Positions 1-8,430 of a DNA stretch of 64,000 nucleotides are shown here, in pieces; within the stretch, counting starts at the first letter, position 1, and every line of letters starts with the position of its first letter. This DNA is from Haloterrigena turkmenica DSM 5511 (lineage in GTDB: Archaea; Halobacteriota; Halobacteria; Halobacteriales; Natrialbaceae), in assembly GCF_000025325.1 (NCBI RefSeq), contig NC_013743.1, positions 1,860,001 to 1,924,000 on the forward strand, in the 5' to 3' direction. The notes under the pieces are model-generated. The model was not told the origin of the DNA. It saw nothing but the letters and a program-made list of their open reading frames with translations, and ran no database searches. Made by a program: the position numbers and the translations under genes.

Positions 1-2
1 AG

Positions 3-215
3 GCGATATTCGTCCGCGTTCACCGGCCCTACGGCGATCCCCCCTCGAGTCGGGGGAGCTCCGAACGCACCACCTGCCCGAGCGATGCCGGCGTCGCGAA
101 CGGCTCCGCGGCGAACGAAACGGACGGAAACGGCACTGAGACCGGCGCGGACGGAACCGGAACCGAAAACGAGACGCACGAACCCGACACCTCGAGCACG
201 GAGGGCCAGCGATGA
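3..215 (+). CDS. C-terminal end of an exported or surface protein (partial)
   Basis: An open frame enters from the left edge and ends at the TGA at 213-215. That stop overlaps the ATG of the next gene as ATGA, the usual arrangement of translationally coupled operon genes. About 70 residues are visible. The last 45 are a low-complexity Asn/Thr/Gly/Glu/Asp tail with several N-x-S/T sequons, as in linkers of haloarchaeal secreted or surface proteins. No domain is recognisable, so the product is unknown. The call rests on the open frame, the GC-rich codon use and the overlap. Confidence 0.55.
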   Translation, partial: AIFVRVHRPYGDPPSSRGSSERTTCPSDAGVANGSAANETDGNGTETGADGTGTENETHEPDTSSTEGQR

Positions 216-1573
216 GAGGAGACGGTCGAAGCCATCGCCGGCAATTCCTCGTGGGACTCGCCGCGACCGGCAGCGCCGCGCTCGCCGGCTGTAGCGCTCT
301 CTCGTGGATCGACGACGGCGGGTCGTCGTTCACCGCGGCCGACGCGGCCGACGTGCTCGCCGACGGAACCGAGGCGCCGGAGATCGAGTGGCCGGCGCCG
401 GTGGTTCCGGCGTCGGACGCCATCGACGACGGCCTCGAGCGCGTCGAGACCCTCCTGGCGGACGTTCCAGACCCGCTCGAGGCCGAGACGGTCCCCAACG
501 GCGTCGTTCGGCAGTCGATCGGCGAGCGTCGGGACGAGGCCCGCGACCGCCGCGACGAGGCCGCTGCGGCGACCGGGGACGATCGCTACCGCGCGCTGCG
601 GACGACCCGCGAGGCGCGCGACGCCGCGCGGGCGGCGACGACCACGCTCGACGCCATCGACGCCGAGAACGAAGCGATCATCGCGGACCTGCGCGAGGAG
701 CGTACCGAGACCCGCTCGAGCGTTCGCGATCGGCTCGAGTCGATCGCCTATCGGGGCGACGGCGCCGGGGACGAACTGCTCCGCGCGGCGCTGTTCTACG
801 CGCGCCGGGAATCGGACCTCCGACGTGCGGCGGATCGGCTCGGTCGAAATCGGTGGGAGGTCGACGGGGACGCCACCGTCATCGACATCGGCGACGGTGC
901 CGGTGCGGTCGAGTTCGGGACGGCCACGCGGACCGTCTGGGAACACCTCGCGGAGCGCTTCGACGAGCGAACCGACGAGTCGACGGATCTGACGCCGGTC
1001 TTCGAGGCCGCCCTCGAGGCGTCGACCGAGCGCGTCGAGAGCATCATCATCCCCGACCGATCCGACGAGGACTGGCTCGACGGCATCGTCGACGGGGAAC
1101 TCGACCAGCACACGGAGCAGGTGCTCTGGCGGACGGTGGATCCGGTCTCGAGCGCGGGGGACGGCCTGAACCGGGCCATCGAAGACGGTAACACGGGTAT
1201 CGCACTCTACGAGGCCGTCCGGTTCGAGGTGCTGTACCGGGCCTTCGAACGCATGCGCGGTCGAATCGACGGCGGGACGCTGGCAACCCCCGAATCGGCC
1301 GCGGAGCTCCGCGCGGAGCGAACGGCCGCGATCGAGGCGGCCGACGCAGCCGCCTCGTCGGTGACCGAGCCGTCGATCGGCGCGTACGTCCTCGCAGAGA
1401 CGCTTCGGTCGCTCGAGTGGACCGACGAGAGCGTCCGCCGGGCCGCGGACAACGATCCAGAAGTCGGTGTCTCACTGTTCACCGAGTACGGAGATTACGC
1501 GCGCATCCGGGCCCAACTCGAGGCGCTTCCCAACGCAGTCGAGACCTTCCGGGAGCGACTGCGGTCGGCGTGA
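212..1573 (+). CDS. Tat-exported lipoprotein, function unknown
   Basis: The 453-residue protein starts with a twin-arginine signal (Arg9-Arg10 then QFLVGL) and a lipobox LAGC with Cys27, so it should be folded in the cytoplasm, exported by Tat and lipid-anchored outside the membrane. The mature part is acidic, rich in Ala, Glu and Arg and probably mostly helical, with repeated A/E/R-rich stretches at residues 80-180 and 340-440. I recognise no enzyme motif. The ATG overlaps the stop of the upstream partial gene by 4 bp, so the two are probably one operon and may act together at the cell surface. Confidence 0.8.
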   Translation: MRGDGRSHRRQFLVGLAATGSAALAGCSALSWIDDGGSSFTAADAADVLADGTEAPEIEWPAPVVPASDAIDDGLERVETLLADVPDPLEAETVPNGVVRQSIGERRDEARDRRDEAAAATGDDRYRALRTTREARDAARAATTTLDAIDAENEAIIADLREERTETRSSVRDRLESIAYRGDGAGDELLRAALFYARRESDLRRAADRLGRNRWEVDGDATVIDIGDGAGAVEFGTATRTVWEHLAERFDERTDESTDLTPVFEAALEASTERVESIIIPDRSDEDWLDGIVDGELDQHTEQVLWRTVDPVSSAGDGLNRAIEDGNTGIALYEAVRFEVLYRAFERMRGRIDGGTLATPESAAELRAERTAAIEAADAAASSVTEPSIGAYVLAETLRSLEWTDESVRRAADNDPEVGVSLFTEYGDYARIRAQLEALPNAVETFRERLRSA

Positions 1574-1693
1574 GGGCGGCGCCGTTGCGACGGCAGTGAT
1601 AACTCGCCATCGGGACGGAGACCCGTCCGTCGCTCGAGACACCGATGGGGACCACTTTACTATCCCGGGTTCCAAGGCTCGCACAACGACCAC

Positions 1694-2506
1694 ATGCTGA
1701 CAAAGCGAATCATTCCGTGTATCGACGTGGACTTAGACGAGGACGGGAACCCGGCAGTCTACACCGGCGTCAACTTCGAGGACCTGAAGTACACCGGCGA
1801 TCCGGTGGAGATGGCCAAAGCGTACAACGAGTCCGGCGCCGACGAGTTCGTCTTCCTCGACATCACCGCCTCCGCGGAGGGCCGCGAGACGATGCTCGAC
1901 GTCGTCGAGCGCGTCGCCGACGAGGTCTTCATTCCCCTCACGGTCGGCGGCGGCATCCGCACCACCGACGACATCAAGGAGACGCTGCGGGCCGGCGCCG
2001 ACAAGGTCTCGATCACGACCGGTGCGCTCGAGCGCCCCGAACTGATCAACGAGGGCGCGAAAGCCTTCGGCAACCAGTGTATCGTCATCAGCGTCGACGC
2101 CAGACGGCGCTTCGACGAGGAGGGCGAACACTACGTCGAGATCGACGGCGAGTCCTGCTGGTTCGAGTGCACCAAGAAGGGCGGCCGCGAGGGGACCGGC
2201 ATCGACGTCCTCGAGTGGGCCCAGGAGGCCGAGTCCCGCGGCGCGGGCGAACTGTTCGTCAACTCGATCGACAAGGACGGCACCAAAGACGGCTACGACC
2301 TGCCGCTGACGAAGGCGGTCTGTGACGCCGTCGACACGCCCGTCATCGCCTCCTCGGGCTGTGGCGGCCCCGAGGACATGTACGACGTGTTCACTGAGGC
2401 CGGCGCCGACGCCGGCCTCGCGGCCTCGATCTTCCACTTCGACGAGTACTCGATCGAGGAGACCAAGGAGTATCTGGACGAGCGGGGCGTTCCGGTTCGG
2501 CTCTGA
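1694..2506 (+). CDS. hisF: imidazole glycerol phosphate synthase, cyclase subunit HisF
   Basis: HisF uses ammonia from HisH to turn PRFAR into imidazole glycerol phosphate and AICAR, a step of histidine synthesis. The 270-residue protein has the (beta/alpha)8 barrel signatures: CIDVD with catalytic Asp11, TVGGGIR near residue 83, VISVDARR with Asp135 as second catalytic Asp, and a SSGCGG phosphate loop near the end. Length is slightly above the usual 250-260. A TATA-like ACTTTACTAT lies about 37 bases upstream. No other his gene is in the window. The last 13 codons plus stop are repeated exactly 159 bp downstream. Confidence 0.97.
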   Translation: MLTKRIIPCIDVDLDEDGNPAVYTGVNFEDLKYTGDPVEMAKAYNESGADEFVFLDITASAEGRETMLDVVERVADEVFIPLTVGGGIRTTDDIKETLRAGADKVSITTGALERPELINEGAKAFGNQCIVISVDARRRFDEEGEHYVEIDGESCWFECTKKGGREGTGIDVLEWAQEAESRGAGELFVNSIDKDGTKDGYDLPLTKAVCDAVDTPVIASSGCGGPEDMYDVFTEAGADAGLAASIFHFDEYSIEETKEYLDERGVPVRL

Positions 2507-2513
2507 GCCGCGA
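2467..2513 (+). repeat. 47-bp direct repeat, copy 1 (3' end of hisF)
   Basis: This copy covers the last 13 complete codons and stop of hisF plus a few bases. It is identical base for base to 2626-2672. The copies lie in the same orientation with 112 bp between them. Confidence 0.95.
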
Positions 2514-2521
2514 GCGAACGT

Positions 2522-2563
2522 AACGGCGAACGGCCGTCGGCCGTGAGCCAGTGAGGGAGTGGC
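2522..2563 (+). repeat. dispersed intergenic repeat, short copy
   Basis: AACGGCGAACGGC followed by GCCGTGAGCCAG and GGGAGTGGC is shared with the spacer at 9826-9885. It sits between the two 47-bp repeats. Just after it (2590-2604) GGTGGC-GTA-GCCACC can form a perfect six-pair hairpin. The spacer encodes nothing I recognise. Confidence 0.6.
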
Positions 2564-2625
2564 TTTTTGGTGCAGGTTTTTGTGCGAGTGGTGGCGTAGC
2601 CACCTGAGCGGAAAAAGGTGCCAAC

Positions 2626-2672
2626 GGAGTATCTGGACGAGCGGGGCGTTCCGGTTCGGCTCTGAGCCGCGA
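2626..2672 (+). repeat. 47-bp direct repeat, copy 2 (orphan hisF tail)
   Basis: An exact second copy of the hisF 3' end, including the TGA. The hisF frame upstream of this copy is closed by a TAG in the hairpin at 2590-2604, so this is not a functional second gene. Confidence 0.95.
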
Positions 2673-2717
2673 TTCTCGCACGAGGCGACGCAGGCCGTTC
2701 GTTCCGACTTCCAACAC

Positions 2718-2750
2718 GCTTATATCGACACGGTTGTGCGTTACGACCAG
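2718..2750 (+). promoter_or_regulatory. TATA box and leaderless GTG start
   Basis: CTTATATCG is centred about 27 bases before the GTG at 2750, the spacing expected if transcription starts on the start codon. It supports the GTG start of the zinc-ribbon gene. Confidence 0.6.
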
Positions 2751-3631
2751 TGAAGTGGCGGTGCACGTGGTGTGGGAAACCGCACGCGGAAAACGACCCT
2801 CCCTGTGACAACTGCGGACACAACACCTTCGAGAAGGCGGTCGTCCGCGAGGGCGAGAGCGAAAGCGAGGCCGAGCGAAACGAGTCCGCGAGGGCGGCCT
2901 CGAGCGACCCGGCCGTCGATACCGGCGTGACTCGAACGGAGACGGTCGACACCGGCACCACCTACGTCTGGCGCTGTCAGGACTGCGGTCGCGACCACGT
3001 CAAGTACAACCCGCCATGCTCGCGCTGTGGGAACCACGACCTAGAGAAGATCGAGCAGCGCTATGACGACGTCGACGGCGACCTCGAGACGTCCAGTTGG
3101 CTCGAGGTGGCCAAGCCGTACGCGCCGATTCTGGCGGTCATCGTCGTGGTCGCCGCACTGTTCGCGACCGGCGTCGTCCCGCTGTCGATTATCCCGGGCG
3201 TCGGCGAGCCGTCGCCGCCAGATGCGCCGGGTGAGGGCAGTCAGGCCGCGGGAATCGACCTCGAGGCGACCGAACTTGAGGTTCACGACCGACTCGAGGC
3301 CGAACGCGATAGCGCGCGCTCGTACGACGACGGGCTCGCGGCCTACGCCGAGTACAACAACCGCGCGCACGTGGCGAGCCAGCACGACGGCACGGGATCG
3401 GAGGGAGTCGAGCCCGGCGATTTCGGCGCCGATTGCGGTAGCGCAGGTGCCAGCGGCCAGTTGACGCCCCCGCTATCGATCGACGACTACGACGACGAGG
3501 CCGCCCTCGCCGACGACATCGCCAGCGGACTCGAGACCAGCGACGCGGTCACGGATCCCGACCTCGAGCGCGAGGGACTCGACCTACACGTCCTCGAGGG
3601 GGCGGTCTACGTCCACTACGCGGCCTGCTAG
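2750..3631 (+). CDS. twin zinc-ribbon membrane protein with a degenerate CAP-like C-terminal domain
   Basis: Residues 4-25 and 74-97 each form a treble-clef-like zinc ribbon (CxWC ... CDNC; CQDC ... CSRC). A transmembrane helix follows at about 123-145 (APILAVIVVVAALFATG). The region after it ends in a pattern like haloarchaeal CAP/SCP domains: SYDDGLAAYAEYNNRAHVAS, a mid Cys, and a final LDLHVLEGAVYVHYAAC. The His/Glu set and the HT and GEN motifs of active CAP domains are absent, so any such domain is degenerate. I infer zinc ribbons inside the cell and the C-terminal part outside. The GTG start is supported by the leaderless promoter. The partner is unknown. Confidence 0.75.
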   Translation: MKWRCTWCGKPHAENDPPCDNCGHNTFEKAVVREGESESEAERNESARAASSDPAVDTGVTRTETVDTGTTYVWRCQDCGRDHVKYNPPCSRCGNHDLEKIEQRYDDVDGDLETSSWLEVAKPYAPILAVIVVVAALFATGVVPLSIIPGVGEPSPPDAPGEGSQAAGIDLEATELEVHDRLEAERDSARSYDDGLAAYAEYNNRAHVASQHDGTGSEGVEPGDFGADCGSAGASGQLTPPLSIDDYDDEAALADDIASGLETSDAVTDPDLEREGLDLHVLEGAVYVHYAAC

Positions 3632-3705
3632 ACTCTTTAATAATCCGTTGGAGTTTTGCTGAAGGGAAACGCTACAAGACCTACTCACGCTGGCGACAGG
3701 GGATC

Positions 3706-3736
3706 GCCACGCCCTCTCCAGCCGATTCGTTCGCTC
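3706..3736 (-). repeat. dispersed intergenic repeat, inverted copy
   Basis: Read on the minus strand, this 31-bp stretch starts GAGCGAACGAATCGG and matches 9855-9885 at 28 of 31 positions. It lies between two convergent genes and has no coding potential I can see. Confidence 0.75.
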
Positions 3737-3815
3737 ACTTCGTTCACTCTCCTCGAGAGACGTTTCCGGTGAGAAGACGAGGACTTGAGCCCCCGAGATC
3801 GGGTGTCGAAATCGT

Positions 3816-4100
3816 TCAGGCGGCCGCTTCGAACGCCTCGCGGAAGGAGACGGCCTTCTCGCGGACGTTGACTGCCGCATCCTCGAGGGCCTCGAGCGGA
3901 TCGACGCCGCCCTCGGTCTTGATGGTGAGGATGGGTTCGGTCTGGCCGCCCGACTGTTCTGGGTTGACGTCGTAGGTGGCCGCGCTGACGTTCTCGTGCT
4001 CGAGCAGCGCGCCCTTGAGGACGTTCATGAAGGTGTGATCCTCGCCGGCGATCTCGATCGAGAGTTCGGTGTCGGTGCTCTCGGTGACCCGCAGTTCCAT
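3816..4100 (-). CDS. rpoL: DNA-directed RNA polymerase subunit Rpo11 (RpoL)
   Basis: The 94-residue protein is the archaeal counterpart of eukaryotic RPB11/AC19. It pairs with Rpo3 to form the alpha-like assembly platform of RNA polymerase. Diagnostic features are the central [17 protein letters not shown] (about residues 16-32), the [18 protein letters not shown] strand region and a helical C-terminus. I chose ATG 4100 (MELRVTES) because a longer in-frame reading to 4253 adds 51 Arg/Pro-rich residues unlike the family. The gene is divergent from the rhomboid gene. Confidence 0.95.
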   Translation of the reverse strand: MELRVTESTDTELSIEIAGEDHTFMNVLKGALLEHENVSAATYDVNPEQSGGQTEPILTIKTEGGVDPLEALEDAAVNVREKAVSFREAFEAAA

Positions 4101-4258
4101 GTCCACCGTTCCGGTCGTCGGCCGCTTGTAGCTTTCTGTTCGGGCTCGAGGGTCGGCGATCGGTGGTGGGTGATCGAACGTGCGTGCGTGATCGACACTC
4201 GCGCAACTGCGATAGGACGAACCTAAACCCATATACAGTCGCGGCCGAACCACTGGAT

Positions 4259-6100
4259 ATGCGCTCCCAGGAGGCCCTCCTGACGATCGCGCTGTCGGTC
4301 GTCGTCCCGCTGTTCGTGGTGGCCGCGGTGCTCGCCTCCGTCGCCGTCGTCCGCCGACTCCACGGTCCCGCCCGCCGCTGGGGCGACGTCGCCCGCTCGC
4401 GGCTCGTGATGGGGGTCCCGTGGGGATCGTTGCTTGTGATCGCGCTGGTCTACTGCGTCTACCTGTTCGTCCAGGACGGAATCACCGCGTTCGGGAACCC
4501 GGTAACGCTCCCCTACCGGGCGTATTCGTACTTCTACCCGCTGGGGATGCTGACGGCGTCGTTCTCCCACGCCGGACCGGGCCACCTCATCGGGAACCTC
4601 GCCGGCGCCGCCGTCGTCGCGCCGATCGCGGAGTACGCCTGGGGCCACTACCCCGACGAACGGGGCGAAACGGCGTTCGCGTCGTGGCGGACCGACCCGT
4701 GGATCCGCGCGCTGGTGATCTTTCCCCTGATCGTCGTCGCGATCACGATCGGCTCGAGCCTGTTCGCGCTCGGCCCCGTGATCGGCTTCTCAGGAGTCGT
4801 CTTCGCCTTCGCCGCCTTCGCGCTCGTCCACTATCCGATCGTGACGCTCGTCGGCGTGCTCGGCGTGCAAGGCGCGCTGCTGACGCTCTACCGCGCGCTC
4901 CAGACGCCGATCGGCGTCTACGTCTCCCAGTCCCGCCCCCCGTCGGCGCCCTCGTGGGCGGGCATCGCCATCCAGGGCCACGCGCTGGGGTTCTTCATCG
5001 GGCTCGTCCTCGCGATCGGGCTCCTCCGGCGGCGGGGGCGCCGTCCCGATGCGCTCCGGGTCTGGATCGCGATCCTGCTGTTCGGCTTCGCCCAGGGCCT
5101 GTGGCAGATCTACTGGTTCGGCAGCGCGAACGTCTACTACCTCTTCCAGGGCCCCGGCGTCCTAATCGTCGTCGCCCTCGCGCTCGTGGTGACGGTCGCG
5201 ATAACGGCCTCGGAGCGACCGGTCGTCCCCGCCCGACTCGAGCGCCGCCTCGCTCGATTTGGCGGGTCGGGTTCCGGATCATCAGATGGCCCGACCGTCG
5301 CACGGCCGCTCGAGCTCGCCCGCAGTAGCGATCGGCGGTCGACCTCGTCCCTCGAGCGGATCGGCGAGATCGCGACGGCGGCGGCCGATCGCGGATCGAC
5401 GCGGCTCTCGTCGGTCACGCGGCGCAAGACGGCACTGTTGGCCGTGTTGGCCGTCTTCGCCGTCGTCGCCGGCACGGCGGTCCCGGTCAACCTCTTCGTG
5501 ATCGAGGACGCGACCGTCTCCTCCGAGTCGGCCGTCGAGATCGAGGACTACACGATCCAGTACGCCGAAGAGGTCGAGAACCAGAAGGTCTCGCCGGTCC
5601 AGGTGGGACCGCTCGCGGAGGCCGTCTCGCTCGAGTCCAGCGGGGTGATCGTCGTCAGCGAGGAGCGCCAGCTCTGGGTGGAGGTGGTTCCGGCCAACCG
5701 GCTCGCCTTCACCGGCGAGGCGGAGGTCGTCGTCGGCGGCCCGGGCTGGCGCGAGACCGTCCACGTCGAACGGACCGGCTGGGAGCCGGTCGGCAACGAC
5801 ACCGTCTATCAGGTCGAGATCTGGCCCGACGGTGGCGACCGACGGCTCGCCCACGAGTCGGAGGGCTCGCAGGCGGACGTCCGTATCGACGATCGAAACG
5901 TCACGATCGAGTCCCAGGACGGCGAGTTCGTCCTCGCGGTCGAGTCCCAGGATGGCGAGACCGTCGAGACGACGCCGGTGCCCGCCGCCGGCGAGTCGGA
6001 GACCGCGGGCGGACTCACGCTCGAGCGAGTCGACGACACGATCTACGCGAGCGCCGACGGAACCAGGGTCGCAGTCGCGAGCCGAGAGACGTACAGATAG
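4259..6100 (+). CDS. rhomboid-family intramembrane serine protease with a large C-terminal exodomain
   Basis: Rhomboids cut transmembrane proteins inside the bilayer. The 613-residue protein has the rhomboid core at about 50-340: HLIGN with His109 and Asn113 for the oxyanion, GFSG with nucleophile Ser178, and GHALGFFIG with catalytic His241. After a charged, Ser-rich linker (about 350-400) comes another membrane helix ([20 protein letters not shown]) and then about 190 mostly beta-type residues, probably outside the cell. I chose ATG 4259 because upstream in-frame residues are Arg-rich and contain no membrane segment. Substrate unknown. Confidence 0.9.
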   Translation: MRSQEALLTIALSVVVPLFVVAAVLASVAVVRRLHGPARRWGDVARSRLVMGVPWGSLLVIALVYCVYLFVQDGITAFGNPVTLPYRAYSYFYPLGMLTASFSHAGPGHLIGNLAGAAVVAPIAEYAWGHYPDERGETAFASWRTDPWIRALVIFPLIVVAITIGSSLFALGPVIGFSGVVFAFAAFALVHYPIVTLVGVLGVQGALLTLYRALQTPIGVYVSQSRPPSAPSWAGIAIQGHALGFFIGLVLAIGLLRRRGRRPDALRVWIAILLFGFAQGLWQIYWFGSANVYYLFQGPGVLIVVALALVVTVAITASERPVVPARLERRLARFGGSGSGSSDGPTVARPLELARSSDRRSTSSLERIGEIATAAADRGSTRLSSVTRRKTALLAVLAVFAVVAGTAVPVNLFVIEDATVSSESAVEIEDYTIQYAEEVENQKVSPVQVGPLAEAVSLESSGVIVVSEERQLWVEVVPANRLAFTGEAEVVVGGPGWRETVHVERTGWEPVGNDTVYQVEIWPDGGDRRLAHESEGSQADVRIDDRNVTIESQDGEFVLAVESQDGETVETTPVPAAGESETAGGLTLERVDDTIYASADGTRVAVASRETYR

Positions 6101-6398
6101 GTCCGACGGACCGCGCGGAACAGTCGTTTCTCCCGTCTCCTCGTAGCGCCGACACCGCCCCCGTAAACCGATTCGTACGGACGACAGTCAGTAATACGTT
6201 CACGTTTCGACCGCCGAGCGCCGGGGCTCGAGCGCGTATCGCTCGCGTTCTCGAACAATCAGGTCTCGATAACGGTGCGTTCGTGAAGACGTTCTTGCGG
6301 CGATCACAACGTCCGTTAACGACCGCGTGGCTTCGGGAAGCCGGAGAGAAACAATGACCCGCTGCGTGGTCCGTTCGATCGAGTTGACCTACGGACCG
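6101..6398. other. intergenic region, no gene seen
   Basis: About 300 bp between the rhomboid and ABC ATPase genes. An in-frame extension of the ATPase (to 6354 or 6327) runs into it, but those residues do not look like part of the domain. It should hold the ABC operon promoter; I could not pick one convincing TATA box. Confidence 0.4.
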
Positions 6399-7169
6399 AT
6401 GAGCGACCATGCACTCCGGCGGACGACCCCCCAGGCCGGCCCGACGACCACCGACGAGCGCGAATCGCCGACGGCCGTTCGCCTCGAGGACGTCACCCAC
6501 GAGTACGGCTCGAGCGGCGGCCGCGGTCGCTCGAGCGAGGACCGGACGGTGACGGCGCTTCGAGACGTCACGCTCGAGGTGGGCGCGGGCGAGACCGTCG
6601 GTCTCGAGGGGCCGAGCGGCAGCGGTAAGTCGACGATCCTCCACGCGGTCAGCGGACTGCTGGTGCCGACCGCGGGGCGGATCCAACTGCTCGACACGGC
6701 CGACCTCACGTCGCTTTCGGACCGCGAGCGAACGCGGCTGCGACGCCACCATGTCGGCATCGTCTTCCAGCGCTTTCACCTCTTGCCGTCGCTGTCGGCC
6801 CGCGCGAACGTCGCCCTCCCCCTCGTACAGGCCGGGATCGGCCGATCGACGCGACGCGAGCGGGCCGAGTCGCTGCTCGAGCAGGTGGGCCTCGGCGATC
6901 GGATCGACCACTCCCCGGGCGAACTCAGCGGCGGCGAACGCCAGCGCGTCGCGATCGCCCGGGCGCTCGTGACGGATCCGGACGTGATCGTCGCCGACGA
7001 GCCGACGGGGGAGCTCGACACGGCCACCGGCGCGGACGTGCTCGATCTCCTGACGGACATCGGACGCGACCGGACCGTGCTGGTCGCCTCCCACGACGAC
7101 GCGACGCTGGCCGTCGCCGACCGCGTGGTCACGCTTCGCGACGGGTGGGTGGTCGACGATGGCAGGTGA
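6399..7169 (+). CDS. ABC transporter ATP-binding protein, LolD/MacB type
   Basis: This 256-residue ATPase drives the two permeases that follow. Walker A GPSGSGKST is at 71-79, the Q-loop VFQRFHLLPS at about 122-131, signature LSGGERQ at 176-182, Walker B VIVADEPTGELD from about 196, and the switch His in VASHDD. This pattern fits the LolD/FtsE/MacB group, which uses mechanotransmission rather than classical import. ATG 6399 gives a normal length; ATG 6354 is a less likely alternative. It overlaps the next gene by 11 bp. Confidence 0.92.
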   Translation: MSDHALRRTTPQAGPTTTDERESPTAVRLEDVTHEYGSSGGRGRSSEDRTVTALRDVTLEVGAGETVGLEGPSGSGKSTILHAVSGLLVPTAGRIQLLDTADLTSLSDRERTRLRRHHVGIVFQRFHLLPSLSARANVALPLVQAGIGRSTRRERAESLLEQVGLGDRIDHSPGELSGGERQRVAIARALVTDPDVIVADEPTGELDTATGADVLDLLTDIGRDRTVLVASHDDATLAVADRVVTLRDGWVVDDGR

Positions 7170-8430
7170 CGATCGGTTCGAGACGACCGCGGGCAGTCGC
7201 CGCGCCCGCTGGTGGGGGGTCGTCACCGTCTCGGTCGTCCGCCTCTGGAAGCGCGCGACGGGGACCAAATCGCGGCGGCTCGCGGCGACGACGGCCGCCG
7301 TCGCGCTGACCATCGCTCTCCTGATCGTCGTCACCGGAATCGCGCTGGGGCTCGCCGACGGCGCCACCGTCGATCAGGACGACGCCGACGTCCGCGTCGC
7401 TCCCGCGGAAAGCGACTCCCTCGCGGCGGTCGACGGCGTCGAGAAGTCCCAGCTCGGCGAGGCCAACGCGCGCGCCGAGCGGATCCGGAATGGGGACGGC
7501 GTCGACCACGCCTCGCCGGTGCTCGTCGAACCGGTCGCGCTCGAGTCGCCCGACGGCGAGTCAAAGCGCATCCTGCTCGTCGGCGTCGTTCCCGACGACG
7601 AATCGCGGACCGTCGCCGGGCTCCCCACGGACGAACTCGAGGCCGGCGATCCCCACTACGCCGACGGCTCGTACGACGGCCCGCGTCGGGGCGAGATCGT
7701 GCTCTCGGCGGCCGCGGCCGATCGACTCGAGGCCGAGGCCGGGGACGAACTCACGCCGGGCGGCGAGCAACTGCCCGACGGCGCGGCGCCGTCGTCGACG
7801 GTCGCCGCGGTCGAGACGGCCGGCGACGGCGAGGCGGAGACGCCGGTCGCGCTGATCCACCTGAGCGAACTGCAGACGCTGTCCGGGGCGTCCGACGGCG
7901 AACTGGCCGACCAGGTGCTGGTGTGGGGCGACGGCGCCGCCGCAGAGTCGGCCGCCGCCGACGCCTATCCCGAGGCGACCGTCGAGTCGGTCGACCGAAC
8001 CAACCCCTCCTCGCTGTTCGAGGATGAACTGGCCTTCGCGACGAGCCTGCTCGCGCTGATCGTCGGCGTGGCGATCTGCGCCTCGTTCGTCGCGACGACC
8101 ATGGGGATGACCGTCAACGAGGACCGGCGGACGCTGGCCGTCCTCGAGTCGGTCGGCTTCACGACCCGCAGCCGGCTCGCGATCGTCGCCGTCTCGACGC
8201 TGTTGACGACCGTCTGCGGCGCGCTCGTAGGGGTCGCACTCGGCGCGGGCGGAATCTACACCGTCAACAGGATTGCCACCGCGACCGTCGCGCCCGGTGC
8301 CGTCGCCGAGATCCATCCGCTGTTCGTTCCCTACGCCATCGGCGTCGCGCTCGTTGCGGGGCTGGTGGCCGTCCCCTACCCGCTCGTCGTCGCGGCTCGC
8401 ACGTCCGTCCTGACGGAGGTGGGGCGATGA
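7159..8430 (+). CDS. ABC transporter permease, FtsX/MacB-like (first)
   Basis: The 423-residue protein has the MacB/FtsX layout: one N-terminal membrane helix (about 41-65), an extracellular domain of about 220 residues, then three C-terminal helices (about 290-312, 340-365, 388-412). The cytoplasmic loop MTVNEDRRTLAVLESVGF matches the conserved FtsX motif of an ExxG-type turn after the second helix. It overlaps the ATPase upstream by 11 bp and the second permease by 4 bp. Such systems move lipids, lipoproteins or peptides outward, or transmit force across the membrane; the substrate cannot be read from the sequence. Confidence 0.88.
   Translation: MAGDDRFETTAGSRRARWWGVVTVSVVRLWKRATGTKSRRLAATTAAVALTIALLIVVTGIALGLADGATVDQDDADVRVAPAESDSLAAVDGVEKSQLGEANARAERIRNGDGVDHASPVLVEPVALESPDGESKRILLVGVVPDDESRTVAGLPTDELEAGDPHYADGSYDGPRRGEIVLSAAAADRLEAEAGDELTPGGEQLPDGAAPSSTVAAVETAGDGEAETPVALIHLSELQTLSGASDGELADQVLVWGDGAAAESAAADAYPEATVESVDRTNPSSLFEDELAFATSLLALIVGVAICASFVATTMGMTVNEDRRTLAVLESVGFTTRSRLAIVAVSTLLTTVCGALVGVALGAGGIYTVNRIATATVAPGAVAEIHPLFVPYAIGVALVAGLVAVPYPLVVAARTSVLTEVGR

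Noticed and set aside
29-1111. Long minus-strand open frame opposite the lipoprotein gene
   Set aside because: It is antisense to a gene with a clear Tat/lipobox signal; the product is Arg/Val-rich with no domain, as expected from a GC-rich complement.
3781-3812. Possible tRNA 3' remnant downstream of rpoL (minus-strand GGGGGCTCAAGTCCTCG)
   Set aside because: The stem has mismatches and no further tRNA parts are present; it is more likely a spacer hairpin.
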